Source of the DNA: an uncultured Dysgonomonas sp.
GTDB lineage: Bacteria; Bacteroidota; Bacteroidia; Bacteroidales; Dysgonomonadaceae
NCBI GenBank assembly: GCA_937875275.1
Contig: CALNCC010000164.1
Location: 1 to 42,974, forward strand
Length of the DNA: 42,974 nucleotides
Direction of reading: 5' to 3'
Shown here: in pieces, positions 7,860 to 15,493 of the stretch
How positions within the stretch are numbered: the first letter of the stretch is position 1
Layout of the letters: each line of letters starts with the position of its first letter
Program-made: the position numbers and the translations under genes
Notes under the pieces: model-generated
What the model saw: the letters and a program-made list of their open reading frames with translations, nothing else
Told to the model about the DNA's origin: nothing
The model's database searches: none

Positions 7860-8764
7860 AAAAATATTCGGTAATATTCTGCACCTACAATCGGGAGAAG
7901 TATATCTACAATGCCATGAAAAGCATTGCCGATCAGAGCTTCGCTGCCGACAGGTACGAGATTGTTCTTGTCAACAACAACAGCACGGACAGTACCGAGC
8001 AGATTTGCCGCCAATTTCAGACCGACTATCCGCACATCAATTTCCTGTATTTCGTGGAAACCAATCAGGGCTTGTCTTATGCTCGCAATCGGGGGATAGA
8101 AGAAAGCACGGGCGATATACTCATCTTTGTCGACGACGATGCCACCGCATTCGACGGATACATGGCAGCTATCGACGCGTTTTTCGACAATTATCCTCAG
8201 GCTGTTGCCGCAGGAGGACCTATCGTCCCCGTCTATGAAGCCGCAAAACCGAAGTGGCTGTCTCACTATACCGAGCAGTTGATTGGTGGTGCGCTGTATG
8301 AAGGGAAAGACGAGAAGCCGTTTCGCAACGGTAAATATCCCGGAGGAGGAAACTCGGCATTCCGCAAAACGGTTTTTGAGAAGTACGGGCTTTTCAATGT
8401 CGAACTCGGACGAAAGGGGACGGGGCTTATCGGTGCTGAGGAAAAAGACTTGTACGACCGGCTGGTAAAGGGTGGCGAGGTGTTTTACTATCTGCCTCAG
8501 ATGGGTATCCACCACTACATCCCCGAAAAGAAGCTGACCGACGCGCATTTCCGCGAACTGACCTATTCTATCGGTAAAAGCGAACGCATACGCACAAAGG
8601 CGGTTTCTCCGAAATCGTACCGGAAGCGCATCTTCGCCGAGATAAAGAAATGGATAGGCTCTATTGTCCTCTTTGTGTTTTACACCATATCCTTTACGCC
8701 AAGCAAAGGGTGGCGGTTGCTCCTCTTCAGATGGAATGTAAGCCGAGGATTGCTGGGTAAATAA
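7856..8764 (+). CDS. Glycosyltransferase family 2 protein
   Basis: A 302-residue GT-A fold enzyme. The N-terminal strand SVIFCTYNREKYIYNAMKS, the nucleotide-sugar region LVNNNSTDSTEQIC and the metal-binding motif VDDDA are all intact, followed by the acceptor-site segment GGGNSAFRK and GAEEKDLYDRL. A C-terminal hydrophobic stretch (GSIVLFVFYTISF) may anchor it to the membrane. It transfers a sugar from an NDP-sugar to an unknown acceptor. The start is a GTG at 7856 that overlaps the yfhO stop (GTGA), which implies translational coupling; the two may work on the same glycan. Confidence 0.88.
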   Translation: MKKYSVIFCTYNREKYIYNAMKSIADQSFAADRYEIVLVNNNSTDSTEQICRQFQTDYPHINFLYFVETNQGLSYARNRGIEESTGDILIFVDDDATAFDGYMAAIDAFFDNYPQAVAAGGPIVPVYEAAKPKWLSHYTEQLIGGALYEGKDEKPFRNGKYPGGGNSAFRKTVFEKYGLFNVELGRKGTGLIGAEEKDLYDRLVKGGEVFYYLPQMGIHHYIPEKKLTDAHFRELTYSIGKSERIRTKAVSPKSYRKRIFAEIKKWIGSIVLFVFYTISFTPSKGWRLLLFRWNVSRGLLGK

Positions 8765-8769
8765 ACTCC

Positions 8770-9696
8770 ATGAATCTTTCGCAGAAAATAAAGCAATATG
8801 CCCAAGACGTTGTCGGGTTCGATGCTTGCGGTTTTTGTCAGGCAAGGGCTGTGGCTATGCCCATGCAAGACAGCTTTCGCCAATGGATAGATGAAGGGCG
8901 GCAGGCAGATATGAAATACATGGAAGAGTATTTCGACAAACGCACCGATCCTACCTTGCTTGTCGAGAATGCGAAATCGGTTATCTGCGTAGCACTCAAT
9001 TACTACCCGAAGGAGAAACAACCCGAAGAAAATCCGCAAATAGCTTATTATGCCTACGGCAAAGACTATCACGATGTGATGAAAGACCGCCTGCGGCAAT
9101 TGTTCGATTATATACGAGAATTAGTGCCCACGATGGAGGGGCGTGTGTTTTGCGACACTGCACCCGTGATGGAACGCTATTGGGCGGCACAGTCGGGAAT
9201 CGGCTTTGTGGGTAAAAACTCGCTGCTGATTATTCCGCGCCGAGGGTCGTATTTCTTTTTGGGCGAACTGATTGTCGATATCGAACTGGAGTACGATCAA
9301 CCACTTCGTGTCTCGTGCGGCAGTTGCACTAAGTGTATGGATGCCTGTCCCACCCAAGCCATTGTGTCGCCACAGACGGTAGACTCGTGTCGCTGCATTT
9401 CGTATCAGACGATAGAAAATCGGGGCGAGATGGATGACGATGTAGTTTCGCGGCTCAACAATCGTTTCTACGGATGCGATATTTGTCAGCAGGTGTGCCC
9501 TTGCAACAGGTTTGCGACACCTAACCGGGTGGATGAGTTCAGCCCTAAGGAAGAACTGTTTGCCTTGTCGGCAGAAGAAATCGAACACCTGTCGGTCGAA
9601 AACTATCAGCGCATATTCAAGGGGTCGGCTATCAAGCGGGCAAAGCTCGCGGGACTGAAAAGGAATGCGCAGGCATTGCGGAAAAGACGGGATTGA
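8770..9696 (+). CDS. queG: Epoxyqueuosine reductase QueG
   Basis: A 308-residue cobalamin and iron-sulfur enzyme that reduces epoxyqueuosine to queuosine in tRNAs with GUN anticodons, the last step of queuosine synthesis. N-terminal GFDACGFCQA and the DUF1730 region (NYYPKE, YAYGKDYHDVMK) are typical. The ferredoxin part shows CGSCTKCMDACPTQAI plus CRC, then CDICQQVCPCN, the ligands of two 4Fe-4S clusters. Length is slightly short because the C-terminal extension of some homologues is absent, as is common. It starts five bases after the GT2 gene, apparently a passenger in this operon rather than part of an envelope function. Confidence 0.95.
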   Translation: MNLSQKIKQYAQDVVGFDACGFCQARAVAMPMQDSFRQWIDEGRQADMKYMEEYFDKRTDPTLLVENAKSVICVALNYYPKEKQPEENPQIAYYAYGKDYHDVMKDRLRQLFDYIRELVPTMEGRVFCDTAPVMERYWAAQSGIGFVGKNSLLIIPRRGSYFFLGELIVDIELEYDQPLRVSCGSCTKCMDACPTQAIVSPQTVDSCRCISYQTIENRGEMDDDVVSRLNNRFYGCDICQQVCPCNRFATPNRVDEFSPKEELFALSAEEIEHLSVENYQRIFKGSAIKRAKLAGLKRNAQALRKRRD

Positions 9697-9707
9697 AACG
9701 CACAAAA

Positions 9708-9736
9708 AAACAGGCAAGAATCGCTCAAGCCTGTTT
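9708..9736. terminator. Shared terminator between queG and the carboxynorspermidine synthase-like gene
   Basis: AAACAGGC (9708-9715) pairs with GCCTGTTT (9729-9736), a 13-base loop between. Read on the minus strand it is followed by seven T residues, so it is best for the gene ending at 9766; the plus-strand tail is weaker. Confidence 0.82.
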
Positions 9737-9765
9737 CGTCTATTTTAGATATAATCTACATCAAA

Positions 9766-10959
9766 TTACATTTCCAGATCGGCATCCAATATCTCGTGCC
9801 AAGGCAAGCCTTGCTTGTTCATCTGCTCCAAGAACGGATCGGGATCGAACTCCTCTACATTGAATACGCCCGGCTTGTTCCACAATCCTTTGAGGAACAT
9901 CATCGCACCTATCATTGCCGGCACACCAGTCGTGTAGCTTACGCCTTGCGCTCCGGTTTCCTTATATGCTGCCTCGTGCGAGCAGTTGTTGTAGATATAA
10001 TATGTACGTTCTTTACCATCTTTGATACCCTTGATGCGGCAACCGATAGATGTATTTCCTGTGTAATTTTCTCCCAGCTCTCCCGGATCGGGCAATACGG
10101 CTTTCAAAAATTGGATAGGAACGATCTCAACACCGTTATAGATAACAGGGTCGATGCGTGCCATGCCGATATTTTGTATCACTCGCAGATGAGTAAGGTA
10201 TTCTTGTCCGAATGTCATCCAGAAGCGAGCACGTTGCAGTGTCGGGAAATTTTTGACAAGCGACTCCAGTTCTTCGTGATAGATCACATACGATTCCTTC
10301 GCCCCTATTTCGGGATAATTCAATGGTTTATGTATTTCGTGCGGTTCGGTTTCTATCCATTTGCCGTCTTCCCAATATTTTCCTCTTTGGGTAACCTCAC
10401 GAATATTGATTTCGGGATTGAAGTTTGTTGCAAATGCTTTTCCGTGATCTCCGGCGTTGCAGTCTACGATGTCGAGCGTGTGCATTTCGTCGAAGTGATG
10501 TTTTGCCGCATAGGCAGTAAACACCTGTGTGGCTCCGGGATCGAATCCGCAACCGAGTATGGCAGTCAGTCCGGCTTCTTTAAATCTGTCTTGATATGCC
10601 CATTGCCATTTATATTCAAATTTAGCTTCCTCGCGCGGCTCGTAGTTTGCCGTGTCCAAATAGTTGACTCCGCAGGCAAGACAAGCATCCATGATGGTCA
10701 GGTCTTGATACGGTAAAGCCACATTGACAACGAGGTCGGGCTTGAATGAGTTGAATAGTTTTTTCAAATCTTCGACATCATCAGCATCCACTTTCGCTGT
10801 TTTTATTTTATTACCACCAATTGCTGCCGCAATAGCGTCGCATTTCGACTTTGTACGGCTCGCCAACATGATGTCGGTAAAGACATCGGGGTTTTGTGCT
10901 ATCTTGTGAGCAACAACAGTACCCACACCACCGGCACCAATAATTAGAACTTTTCCCAT
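9766..10959 (-). CDS. Saccharopine dehydrogenase-family protein, probable carboxynorspermidine synthase
   Basis: A 397-residue NAD(P)H-dependent enzyme with N-terminal Rossmann motif IIGAGGVGTVVAHKIAQ, followed by DIMLASRTKSKCDAI. It carries GCGFDPGATQVFTAYAAKHHFDE and the conserved C-terminal GVPAMIGAMMFLKGLWNKPGVFN. This form matches carboxynorspermidine/carboxyspermidine synthase, which condenses aspartate semialdehyde with a diamine and reduces the Schiff base, on the alternative spermidine route used by gut Bacteroidota. True saccharopine dehydrogenase is the alternative but is less likely given the length and the C terminus. The gene is alone on the minus strand between a shared terminator and a divergent promoter region. 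The decarboxylase partner is not in this window. Confidence 0.87.
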   Translation of the reverse strand: MGKVLIIGAGGVGTVVAHKIAQNPDVFTDIMLASRTKSKCDAIAAAIGGNKIKTAKVDADDVEDLKKLFNSFKPDLVVNVALPYQDLTIMDACLACGVNYLDTANYEPREEAKFEYKWQWAYQDRFKEAGLTAILGCGFDPGATQVFTAYAAKHHFDEMHTLDIVDCNAGDHGKAFATNFNPEINIREVTQRGKYWEDGKWIETEPHEIHKPLNYPEIGAKESYVIYHEELESLVKNFPTLQRARFWMTFGQEYLTHLRVIQNIGMARIDPVIYNGVEIVPIQFLKAVLPDPGELGENYTGNTSIGCRIKGIKDGKERTYYIYNNCSHEAAYKETGAQGVSYTTGVPAMIGAMMFLKGLWNKPGVFNVEEFDPDPFLEQMNKQGLPWHEILDADLEM

Positions 10960-11043
10960 TTCTTATTCTCTGTTGTTAGATGAAATAATATTATTCCTTA
11001 AAAAATTTAACAATAAAAAACAATAAGTGTACTTATTTTATTA

Positions 11044-11051
11044 CAAAAATA
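11044..11051 (-). promoter_or_regulatory. -7 element for the carboxynorspermidine synthase-like gene
   Basis: The minus strand reads TATTTTTG, a perfect TAnnTTTG match, 84 bases before the start at 10959. It is divergent from the element at 11075-11082. No matching -33 TTTG seen. Confidence 0.45.
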
Positions 11052-11074
11052 CGACAAAAAAAATGAATAATTCG

Positions 11075-11082
11075 TATATTTG
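11075..11082 (+). promoter_or_regulatory. -7 element upstream of the atp leader
   Basis: TATATTTG matches TAnnTTTG exactly. Transcription would start near 11089, about 257 bases before atpD, and would run through a terminator-like hairpin at 11175-11205. No TTTG at -33 spacing. Confidence 0.5.
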
Positions 11083-11088
11083 TTGGAA

Positions 11089-11205
11089 CAAAATAATAAT
11101 CGGGCAGCTATTCGGTTTTGCTTAGAGACAAACGAAAATACAGATTCTTCATCGGAAGAATTTTGTTAGTTAAGAGAACCTGCTTTTTGCAGGGTTCGTT
11201 TTTTT
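11089..11205 (+). ncRNA. Candidate small RNA (or terminated leader) upstream of atpD
   Basis: A stretch of about 117 bases lies between the -7 element at 11075 and a hairpin plus T run ending at 11205. It contains no plausible ORF. It carries a strong internal stem-loop, ATTCTTC-ATCG-GAAGAAT, extendable by G-U pairs, about 30 bases before the terminator. Two readings fit: an independent small RNA, or an attenuated leader of the ATP synthase operon. I do not recognise it as a named family; it is shorter than 6S RNA. Confidence 0.4.
11175..11205 (+). terminator. Terminator-like hairpin inside the atp leader
   Basis: GAACC-TGC pairs with GCA-GGGTTC across a TTTTT loop, with one bulged base, followed by a T run (11199-11205). 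It ends 140 bases before the atpD start. Confidence 0.6.
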
Positions 11206-11236
11206 GAGAAGCGAATAGGAGCAATAGGACATCTTA

Positions 11237-11289
11237 GGCGACAAATAGAACTTTTAGGATAAATGCTTTTGTGAGAACTTTGTGTCGCC
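11237..11289 (+). repeat. Inverted repeat in the atpD 5' leader
   Basis: GGCGACA (11237-11243) and TGTCGCC (11283-11289) are perfect reverse complements separated by 39 bases. They lie between the terminator-like hairpin and the atpD start, so they could close an RNA stem in the leader. There is no family assignment. Confidence 0.4.
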
Positions 11290-11345
11290 ATAGTTGTTTG
11301 AGATTAACGAAGGACAAACAAATAATACAAAAAATAGATACGCTT

Positions 11346-12863
11346 ATGTCATTAATGTCGGGACAAATCTCCCAAATAATAGGGCCGGTAGTAGACGTGT
11401 TTTTCGAGACAGAGAACCCTGCTGTTGCCCTGCCGGAGATTAATGATGCGCTTGAGGTAACGAGACCCGATGGACGCATCCTTGTGCTTGAAGTAAAGCA
11501 ACACATCGGAGAATATACCGTGCGCACAGTGGCGATGGACAGTACCGACGGATTGAGACGCGGACTGGAAGTGAAAGCAACAGGGTCGCCAATAAAGATG
11601 CCTACGGGCACACAAGTCAAAGGACGCCTGATGAACGTTATCGGCGATGCCATAGACGGAATGAGGGATGTAGAAAAATCTGACGGCGCACCTATCCACC
11701 GCGAACCACCGAAATTTGAAGACCTGCTGACCACGAGAGAGGTATTGTATACCGGTATCAAAGTAGTCGATCTGCTTGCGCCTTATGCGCGTGGAGGTAA
11801 GATCGGTCTGTTTGGCGGAGCCGGTGTGGGCAAGACGGTGCTCATCATGGAGCTTATCAATAACATTGCAAAGAAGCACAACGGGTATTCCGTTTTTGCC
11901 GGAGTAGGAGAGCGCACGCGCGAGGGTAACGACCTGTTGCGCGAGATGATAGAATCTGACGTTATTCGCTATGGCGAAGAATTTAAGAAAAGCATGGAAG
12001 AAGGCAACTGGGATTTGTCGAAGGTAGACTATAAAGAACTCGAAAAATCGCAGATATCGCTTGTCTTCGGACAGATGAACGAGCCTCCGGGCGCACGTTC
12101 CGATGTGGCATTGTCGGGTCTGACAATAGCCGAGTCGTTTCGTGATGCCGAAACCGACGGGCCTAAAGACATTCTGTTGTTTATCGACAATATATTCCGT
12201 TTCACACAAGCCGGATCGGAAGTGTCGGCATTGCTGGGGCGTATGCCTTCGGCGGTGGGATACCAACCTACACTGGCTACCGAAATGGGACAGATGCAAG
12301 AGCGCATCACATCCACCAAAAACGGGTCTATCACATCGGTGCAAGCCGTATATGTACCTGCCGACGACCTTACCGACCCTGCACCGGCGACAACATTTAC
12401 GCACTTGGATGCGACTACCGTGTTGAGCCGCAAGATCACAGAACTCGGTATCTATCCGGCAGTTGATCCCTTAGATTCCACATCGCGAAGCCTCGACCCC
12501 AATGTCGTAGGGCAAGATCATTACGATACAGCGCAAGCCGTGAAACAGATATTGCAGCGATACAAGGAATTGCAGGACATTATTTCCATACTGGGTATGG
12601 AAGAACTGTCTGACGAAGACAAACAAACCGTAAACCGCGCAAGACGTGTGCAACGCTTCTTGTCGCAACCGTTCAACGTGGCAGAGCAATTTACAGGAGT
12701 TACGGGCGTGATTGTCGACATTCAAGATACGATCAAAGGATTCAAGATGATACTCAACGGAGAGGTCGATTATCTTCCCGAACAGGCATTCCTCAATGTG
12801 GGAACGATAGAGCAAGCCATCGAGAAAGGTAAATTCATACTTGCTCAGGTGGGAGCTAAATAA
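11346..12863 (+). CDS. atpD: ATP synthase F1 subunit beta
   Basis: A 505-residue catalytic subunit. Walker A is GGAGVGKT at residues 157-164, then GERTREGND, the Walker B strand DILLFIDNIFRFTQAGSE, and the DELSEED-equivalent written as EELSDEDK. ATP synthesis or hydrolysis occurs at the beta/alpha interfaces. I chose ATG 11346 (MSLMSGQISQIIGPVVD), with ATG 11355 as the alternative; the longer frame upstream is unlike the family. First gene of the operon, as in other Bacteroidota, where beta and epsilon lead and alpha and gamma close. The 5' leader is long and contains a terminator-like hairpin. Confidence 0.97.
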   Translation: MSLMSGQISQIIGPVVDVFFETENPAVALPEINDALEVTRPDGRILVLEVKQHIGEYTVRTVAMDSTDGLRRGLEVKATGSPIKMPTGTQVKGRLMNVIGDAIDGMRDVEKSDGAPIHREPPKFEDLLTTREVLYTGIKVVDLLAPYARGGKIGLFGGAGVGKTVLIMELINNIAKKHNGYSVFAGVGERTREGNDLLREMIESDVIRYGEEFKKSMEEGNWDLSKVDYKELEKSQISLVFGQMNEPPGARSDVALSGLTIAESFRDAETDGPKDILLFIDNIFRFTQAGSEVSALLGRMPSAVGYQPTLATEMGQMQERITSTKNGSITSVQAVYVPADDLTDPAPATTFTHLDATTVLSRKITELGIYPAVDPLDSTSRSLDPNVVGQDHYDTAQAVKQILQRYKELQDIISILGMEELSDEDKQTVNRARRVQRFLSQPFNVAEQFTGVTGVIVDIQDTIKGFKMILNGEVDYLPEQAFLNVGTIEQAIEKGKFILAQVGAK

Positions 12864-12878
12864 CGAAGGAAGTAAAAT

Positions 12879-13124
12879 ATGGCTACATTGCAACTGAATA
12901 TAATATCCGCCGAGAAAAATCTCTTCTCGGGAGAGGTGGTATCCATCATCATACCCGGCACATCGGGTAAGTTTGGCGTATACCCCAACCATGCGGCACT
13001 CATCTCCTCCATGCAAAAGGGAGAGATAGTGTACACATTGCCCGACGGAAAGAGTGAAACGGTTGAGGTAAATGGTGGTATAGCCGAGGTGAATCGCAAT
13101 GAGGCAACCATTTGCGTGATGTGA
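12879..13124 (+). CDS. atpC: ATP synthase F1 subunit epsilon (short form)
   Basis: An 81-residue protein made only of the N-terminal beta-sandwich (LQLNIISAEKNLFSGEVVSI, GVYPNHAALIS, VNGGIAEVNRNEATICV). It lacks the C-terminal two-helix domain of the usual 130-140-residue epsilon. The sandwich links gamma to the c-ring; the missing helices normally inhibit ATP hydrolysis and sense ATP, so that control should be absent here. Short epsilons are known in Bacteroidota, so this is not a truncation artefact. It begins 15 bases after atpD. Confidence 0.94.
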   Translation: MATLQLNIISAEKNLFSGEVVSIIIPGTSGKFGVYPNHAALISSMQKGEIVYTLPDGKSETVEVNGGIAEVNRNEATICVM

Positions 13125-13155
13125 TTGTATAAGTGTCAGAGAAAAGAAAAACGAG

Positions 13156-13563
13156 ATGTATAAAAACAAACTGATAATGATGTTATTTGCCGGAGGGCTG
13201 ATAGGCGGAGCCTGTATAGGTGCGCTGACATCGCACTTTGGCGGAGAATTTAATATCTATTGGTTTGTTGGGGTACTGTCTTTTTTCCTTATTGTCGAAA
13301 CCGTGGTGTTGTCGTATGTGTACGAGCAGAGCAAAAAGGTAGACGGCAAGAAAATGGTGAACGTGTATATGCTGTCGAAGGTGGTAAAGATACTTGCGGC
13401 ATTGGTTATCGTACTCATATATGCACTTACCGTAAAAGAGGGATTGAAACTTTTCGCCCTCAATTTCATATTACTCTATCTGCTGTTCTTAGGCATCGAG
13501 AGCCTGCTGTTTGTGAGGATAGAGAAACATTTTAAAGACATAAATAAAGAAAAAATAGGATGA
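13156..13563 (+). CDS. Unknown four-helix membrane protein in the atpI position
   Basis: A 135-residue protein with four hydrophobic helices: MLFAGGLIGGACIGAL, IYWFVGVLSFFLIVETVVLSYVY, VVKILAALVIVLIYAL and LFALNFILLYLLFLGIESLLFV, plus a basic tail. It lies between atpC and atpB and overlaps atpB by four bases (ATGA), so it is part of the operon. Position, size and helix count match AtpI, a c-ring assembly helper, but I see no clear sequence signature, so AtpI-like is an inference from context. The same slot holds an unnamed protein in other Bacteroidota. Confidence 0.75.
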   Translation: MYKNKLIMMLFAGGLIGGACIGALTSHFGGEFNIYWFVGVLSFFLIVETVVLSYVYEQSKKVDGKKMVNVYMLSKVVKILAALVIVLIYALTVKEGLKLFALNFILLYLLFLGIESLLFVRIEKHFKDINKEKIG

Positions 13564-14672
13564 GTAATTATCTGAAACACATATCGGTCATACTGCTAAT
13601 GATGACCTTTGCAGCCCTTCCGGCATTTGGGCAGGAGCATTCTGCGGCAGAGGCTTCATCCGAAGAGTCGTTGGATGTGAAGACGCTCATTCTCGATCAC
13701 TTGGGCGATGCCTACGAATGGCACATAGCCACAATCGGGGAAGCGCATATAACCATTCCGCTGCCAATAATCTTGTATAGCGAATCCACAGGGTTTCACA
13801 CCTTCCTTTCGTCTCGTTTCCATCACGGACACGAAGCGTACAACGGCTTTCGTATAGCTCAGGCGGGCGACTATAAAGGTAAGATTGTAGAGCAAAATGC
13901 CGCAGGCGACGAAGTGCGCCCGTGGGACATCTCGCTTACCAAGAATACCGTAGGGCTTTTGTTTGCATCCACACTGCTTGTCATCATCATACTGGGTGTG
14001 GCAAGGTGGTACAGGAGACAACAACAGACCGGCGAGTACCTTGCGCCGAAAGGCTTTGTCGGGTTCATGGAAATGTTTATAATGAGTGTGCAGGACGATA
14101 TCATCAAGCCGTGTGTGGGGAAAAACTATAAGAAATTTTCGCCCTATCTGCTCACCGCCTTCTTTTTCATATTTCTGAACAATATAATGGGATTGATCCC
14201 TATCTTCCCTTTCGGGGCAAATGTGACGGGCAATATTGCCATAACATTGGTGTTAGGGCTGTTTACATTCTTTATCGTTAACATCTTCGGCACAAAAGCA
14301 TATTGGCTCGAGATCGTCAACCCCGATGTACCCACATGGCTCAAACTGCCCATCCCTATGATGCCGGTTATCGAGATCGTGGGAATGTTTACCAAGCCCT
14401 TTGCGTTGATAATCCGTCTCTTTGCCAACATCCTCGCCGGGCACTCTATCGTGTTGGGATTGGTGTGTCTGATATTCGTTACCGCCAACCTCAGTCCCGT
14501 TATCAATGGATCGATGACGGTAGTCTCGGTGCTACTCACCATATTTATCGACATGCTCGAGATACTTGTGGCATACATACAAGCATACGTGTTCACCATG
14601 CTGTCAGCCGTATTTATCGGCTTGGCACAGGTAGAGCATCACAAAAAAGAAACAGTAAAAGCAAAAAATTAA
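13560..14672 (+). CDS. atpB: ATP synthase Fo subunit a
   Basis: A 370-residue membrane subunit providing the proton half-channels. The core helices include NNIMGLIPIFPFGANVTGNI and IIRLFANILAGHSIVLGL, with the essential arginine in the latter. The N-terminal 120 residues are unusual: a signal-peptide-like segment ending AFGQE, then a soluble region (DAYEWHIATIGE, YNGFRIAQAG) before the first core helix at about 134. Such extensions are typical of Bacteroidota subunit a and probably face the periplasm. ATG overlaps the preceding gene's stop. The stop is followed by a short A/T-rich gap and atpE. Confidence 0.96.
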   Translation: MSNYLKHISVILLMMTFAALPAFGQEHSAAEASSEESLDVKTLILDHLGDAYEWHIATIGEAHITIPLPIILYSESTGFHTFLSSRFHHGHEAYNGFRIAQAGDYKGKIVEQNAAGDEVRPWDISLTKNTVGLLFASTLLVIIILGVARWYRRQQQTGEYLAPKGFVGFMEMFIMSVQDDIIKPCVGKNYKKFSPYLLTAFFFIFLNNIMGLIPIFPFGANVTGNIAITLVLGLFTFFIVNIFGTKAYWLEIVNPDVPTWLKLPIPMMPVIEIVGMFTKPFALIIRLFANILAGHSIVLGLVCLIFVTANLSPVINGSMTVVSVLLTIFIDMLEILVAYIQAYVFTMLSAVFIGLAQVEHHKKETVKAKN

Positions 14673-14704
14673 ATATTAAAATAATTCATTAAAAACAGAA
14701 AGCT

Positions 14705-14962
14705 ATGTTATTATCTACTTTAGCAGTTATATTACAAGCAGCAGCCACAACAGGTCTTGCTGAGTTAGGTGCAGCCCTTGGAGCCGGATTGGCAGCCATA
14801 GGAGCAGGTATAGGTATCGGTAAGATCGGTGGCTCGGCAATGGACGGCATTGCACGTCAGCCCGAAGCCGGAGGAGACATCCGCACCACAATGATTATCG
14901 CTGCGGCGTTGGTTGAGGGGGTTGCTCTGTTTGCCGTTGTAGTTTGCGGATTTATATTGTAA
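14705..14962 (+). CDS. atpE: ATP synthase Fo subunit c
   Basis: An 85-residue hairpin of two helices joined by the polar loop ARQPEAGGD. Helix 1 carries the glycine-rich packing motif GAGIGIGKIGG; helix 2 carries the ion-binding glutamate in AALVEGVALF. The sodium-type ligands are missing: the Gln of helix 1 is Ile and the Ser after the Glu is Gly, so this ring should carry protons. The 32-base spacer before the ATG is almost pure A/T, suited to strong translation of the subunit needed in many copies. Confidence 0.96.
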   Translation: MLLSTLAVILQAAATTGLAELGAALGAGLAAIGAGIGIGKIGGSAMDGIARQPEAGGDIRTTMIIAAALVEGVALFAVVVCGFIL

Positions 14963-14987
14963 AAAATCAAGTAAAAAAAGAAAGAAT

Positions 14988-15488
14988 ATGTCATTACTAA
15001 CACCTGATTTCGGGCTTCTGTTTTGGATGCTGCTTTCGTTTGGTGCGGTTTTCTTTATCCTTGCCAAATGGGGTTTTCCGGTCATTACCAGAATGGTAGA
15101 CCGGCGAAAAGAGTATATTCAGGAGTCGTTGGTATCAGCCCAAAAGGCAAACGAGCAGTTGGCGACAATCAAGCAACAAAGCGAAGAAATATTGTCGGCT
15201 GCCAAGACAGAACAGGTGAAGATATTGAAAGAAGCTGCCGAGACACGCGACCGCATTATCGCCGAATCGCGCGAACTGGCTAAGCAGGCAGGGCGAAAAG
15301 AATTGGAAGAAATAAAGAAGCAGATAGAAGCCGAAAAAGAACAAGCCATACGCGACATCCGTCGGCAGGTGGCTGAGTTGTCGGTCGATATTGCCGAGAA
15401 AGTTCTCCGCGACTCGCTCAAGTCTCCTAAGGAGCAGATGTCAATGATCGATCGCCTTGTAGATGAAGCATTAGTCTCTAAATCTTGA
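14988..15488 (+). CDS. atpF: ATP synthase Fo subunit b
   Basis: A 166-residue peripheral stalk protein: one N-terminal helix (FGLLFWMLLSFGAVFFILA), then a long charged coiled coil (residues 30-165), rich in Gln, Glu and Lys, ending with the delta-contacting part RDSLKSPKEQMSMIDRLVDEA. It connects F1 to Fo through delta. It begins 25 bases after atpE, and its stop meets the atpH start region. Confidence 0.96.
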   Translation: MSLLTPDFGLLFWMLLSFGAVFFILAKWGFPVITRMVDRRKEYIQESLVSAQKANEQLATIKQQSEEILSAAKTEQVKILKEAAETRDRIIAESRELAKQAGRKELEEIKKQIEAEKEQAIRDIRRQVAELSVDIAEKVLRDSLKSPKEQMSMIDRLVDEALVSKS

Positions 15489-15493
15489 ATGAT

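Noticed and set aside
6852..8845. Long minus-strand frames (289 and 363 codons)
   Set aside because: Antisense to the yfhO and GT2 genes; no recognisable domain.
9796..10716. 306-codon plus-strand frame
   Set aside because: Antisense shadow of the carboxynorspermidine synthase-like gene.
11089..11205. 6S RNA or a known riboswitch
   Set aside because: Too short and lacks the long central bubble of 6S RNA; no ligand-binding core that I recognise.
11352..12404. 350-codon minus-strand frame
   Set aside because: Antisense to atpD, whose motifs are complete; composition is Cys/His/Arg-rich as in shadow frames.
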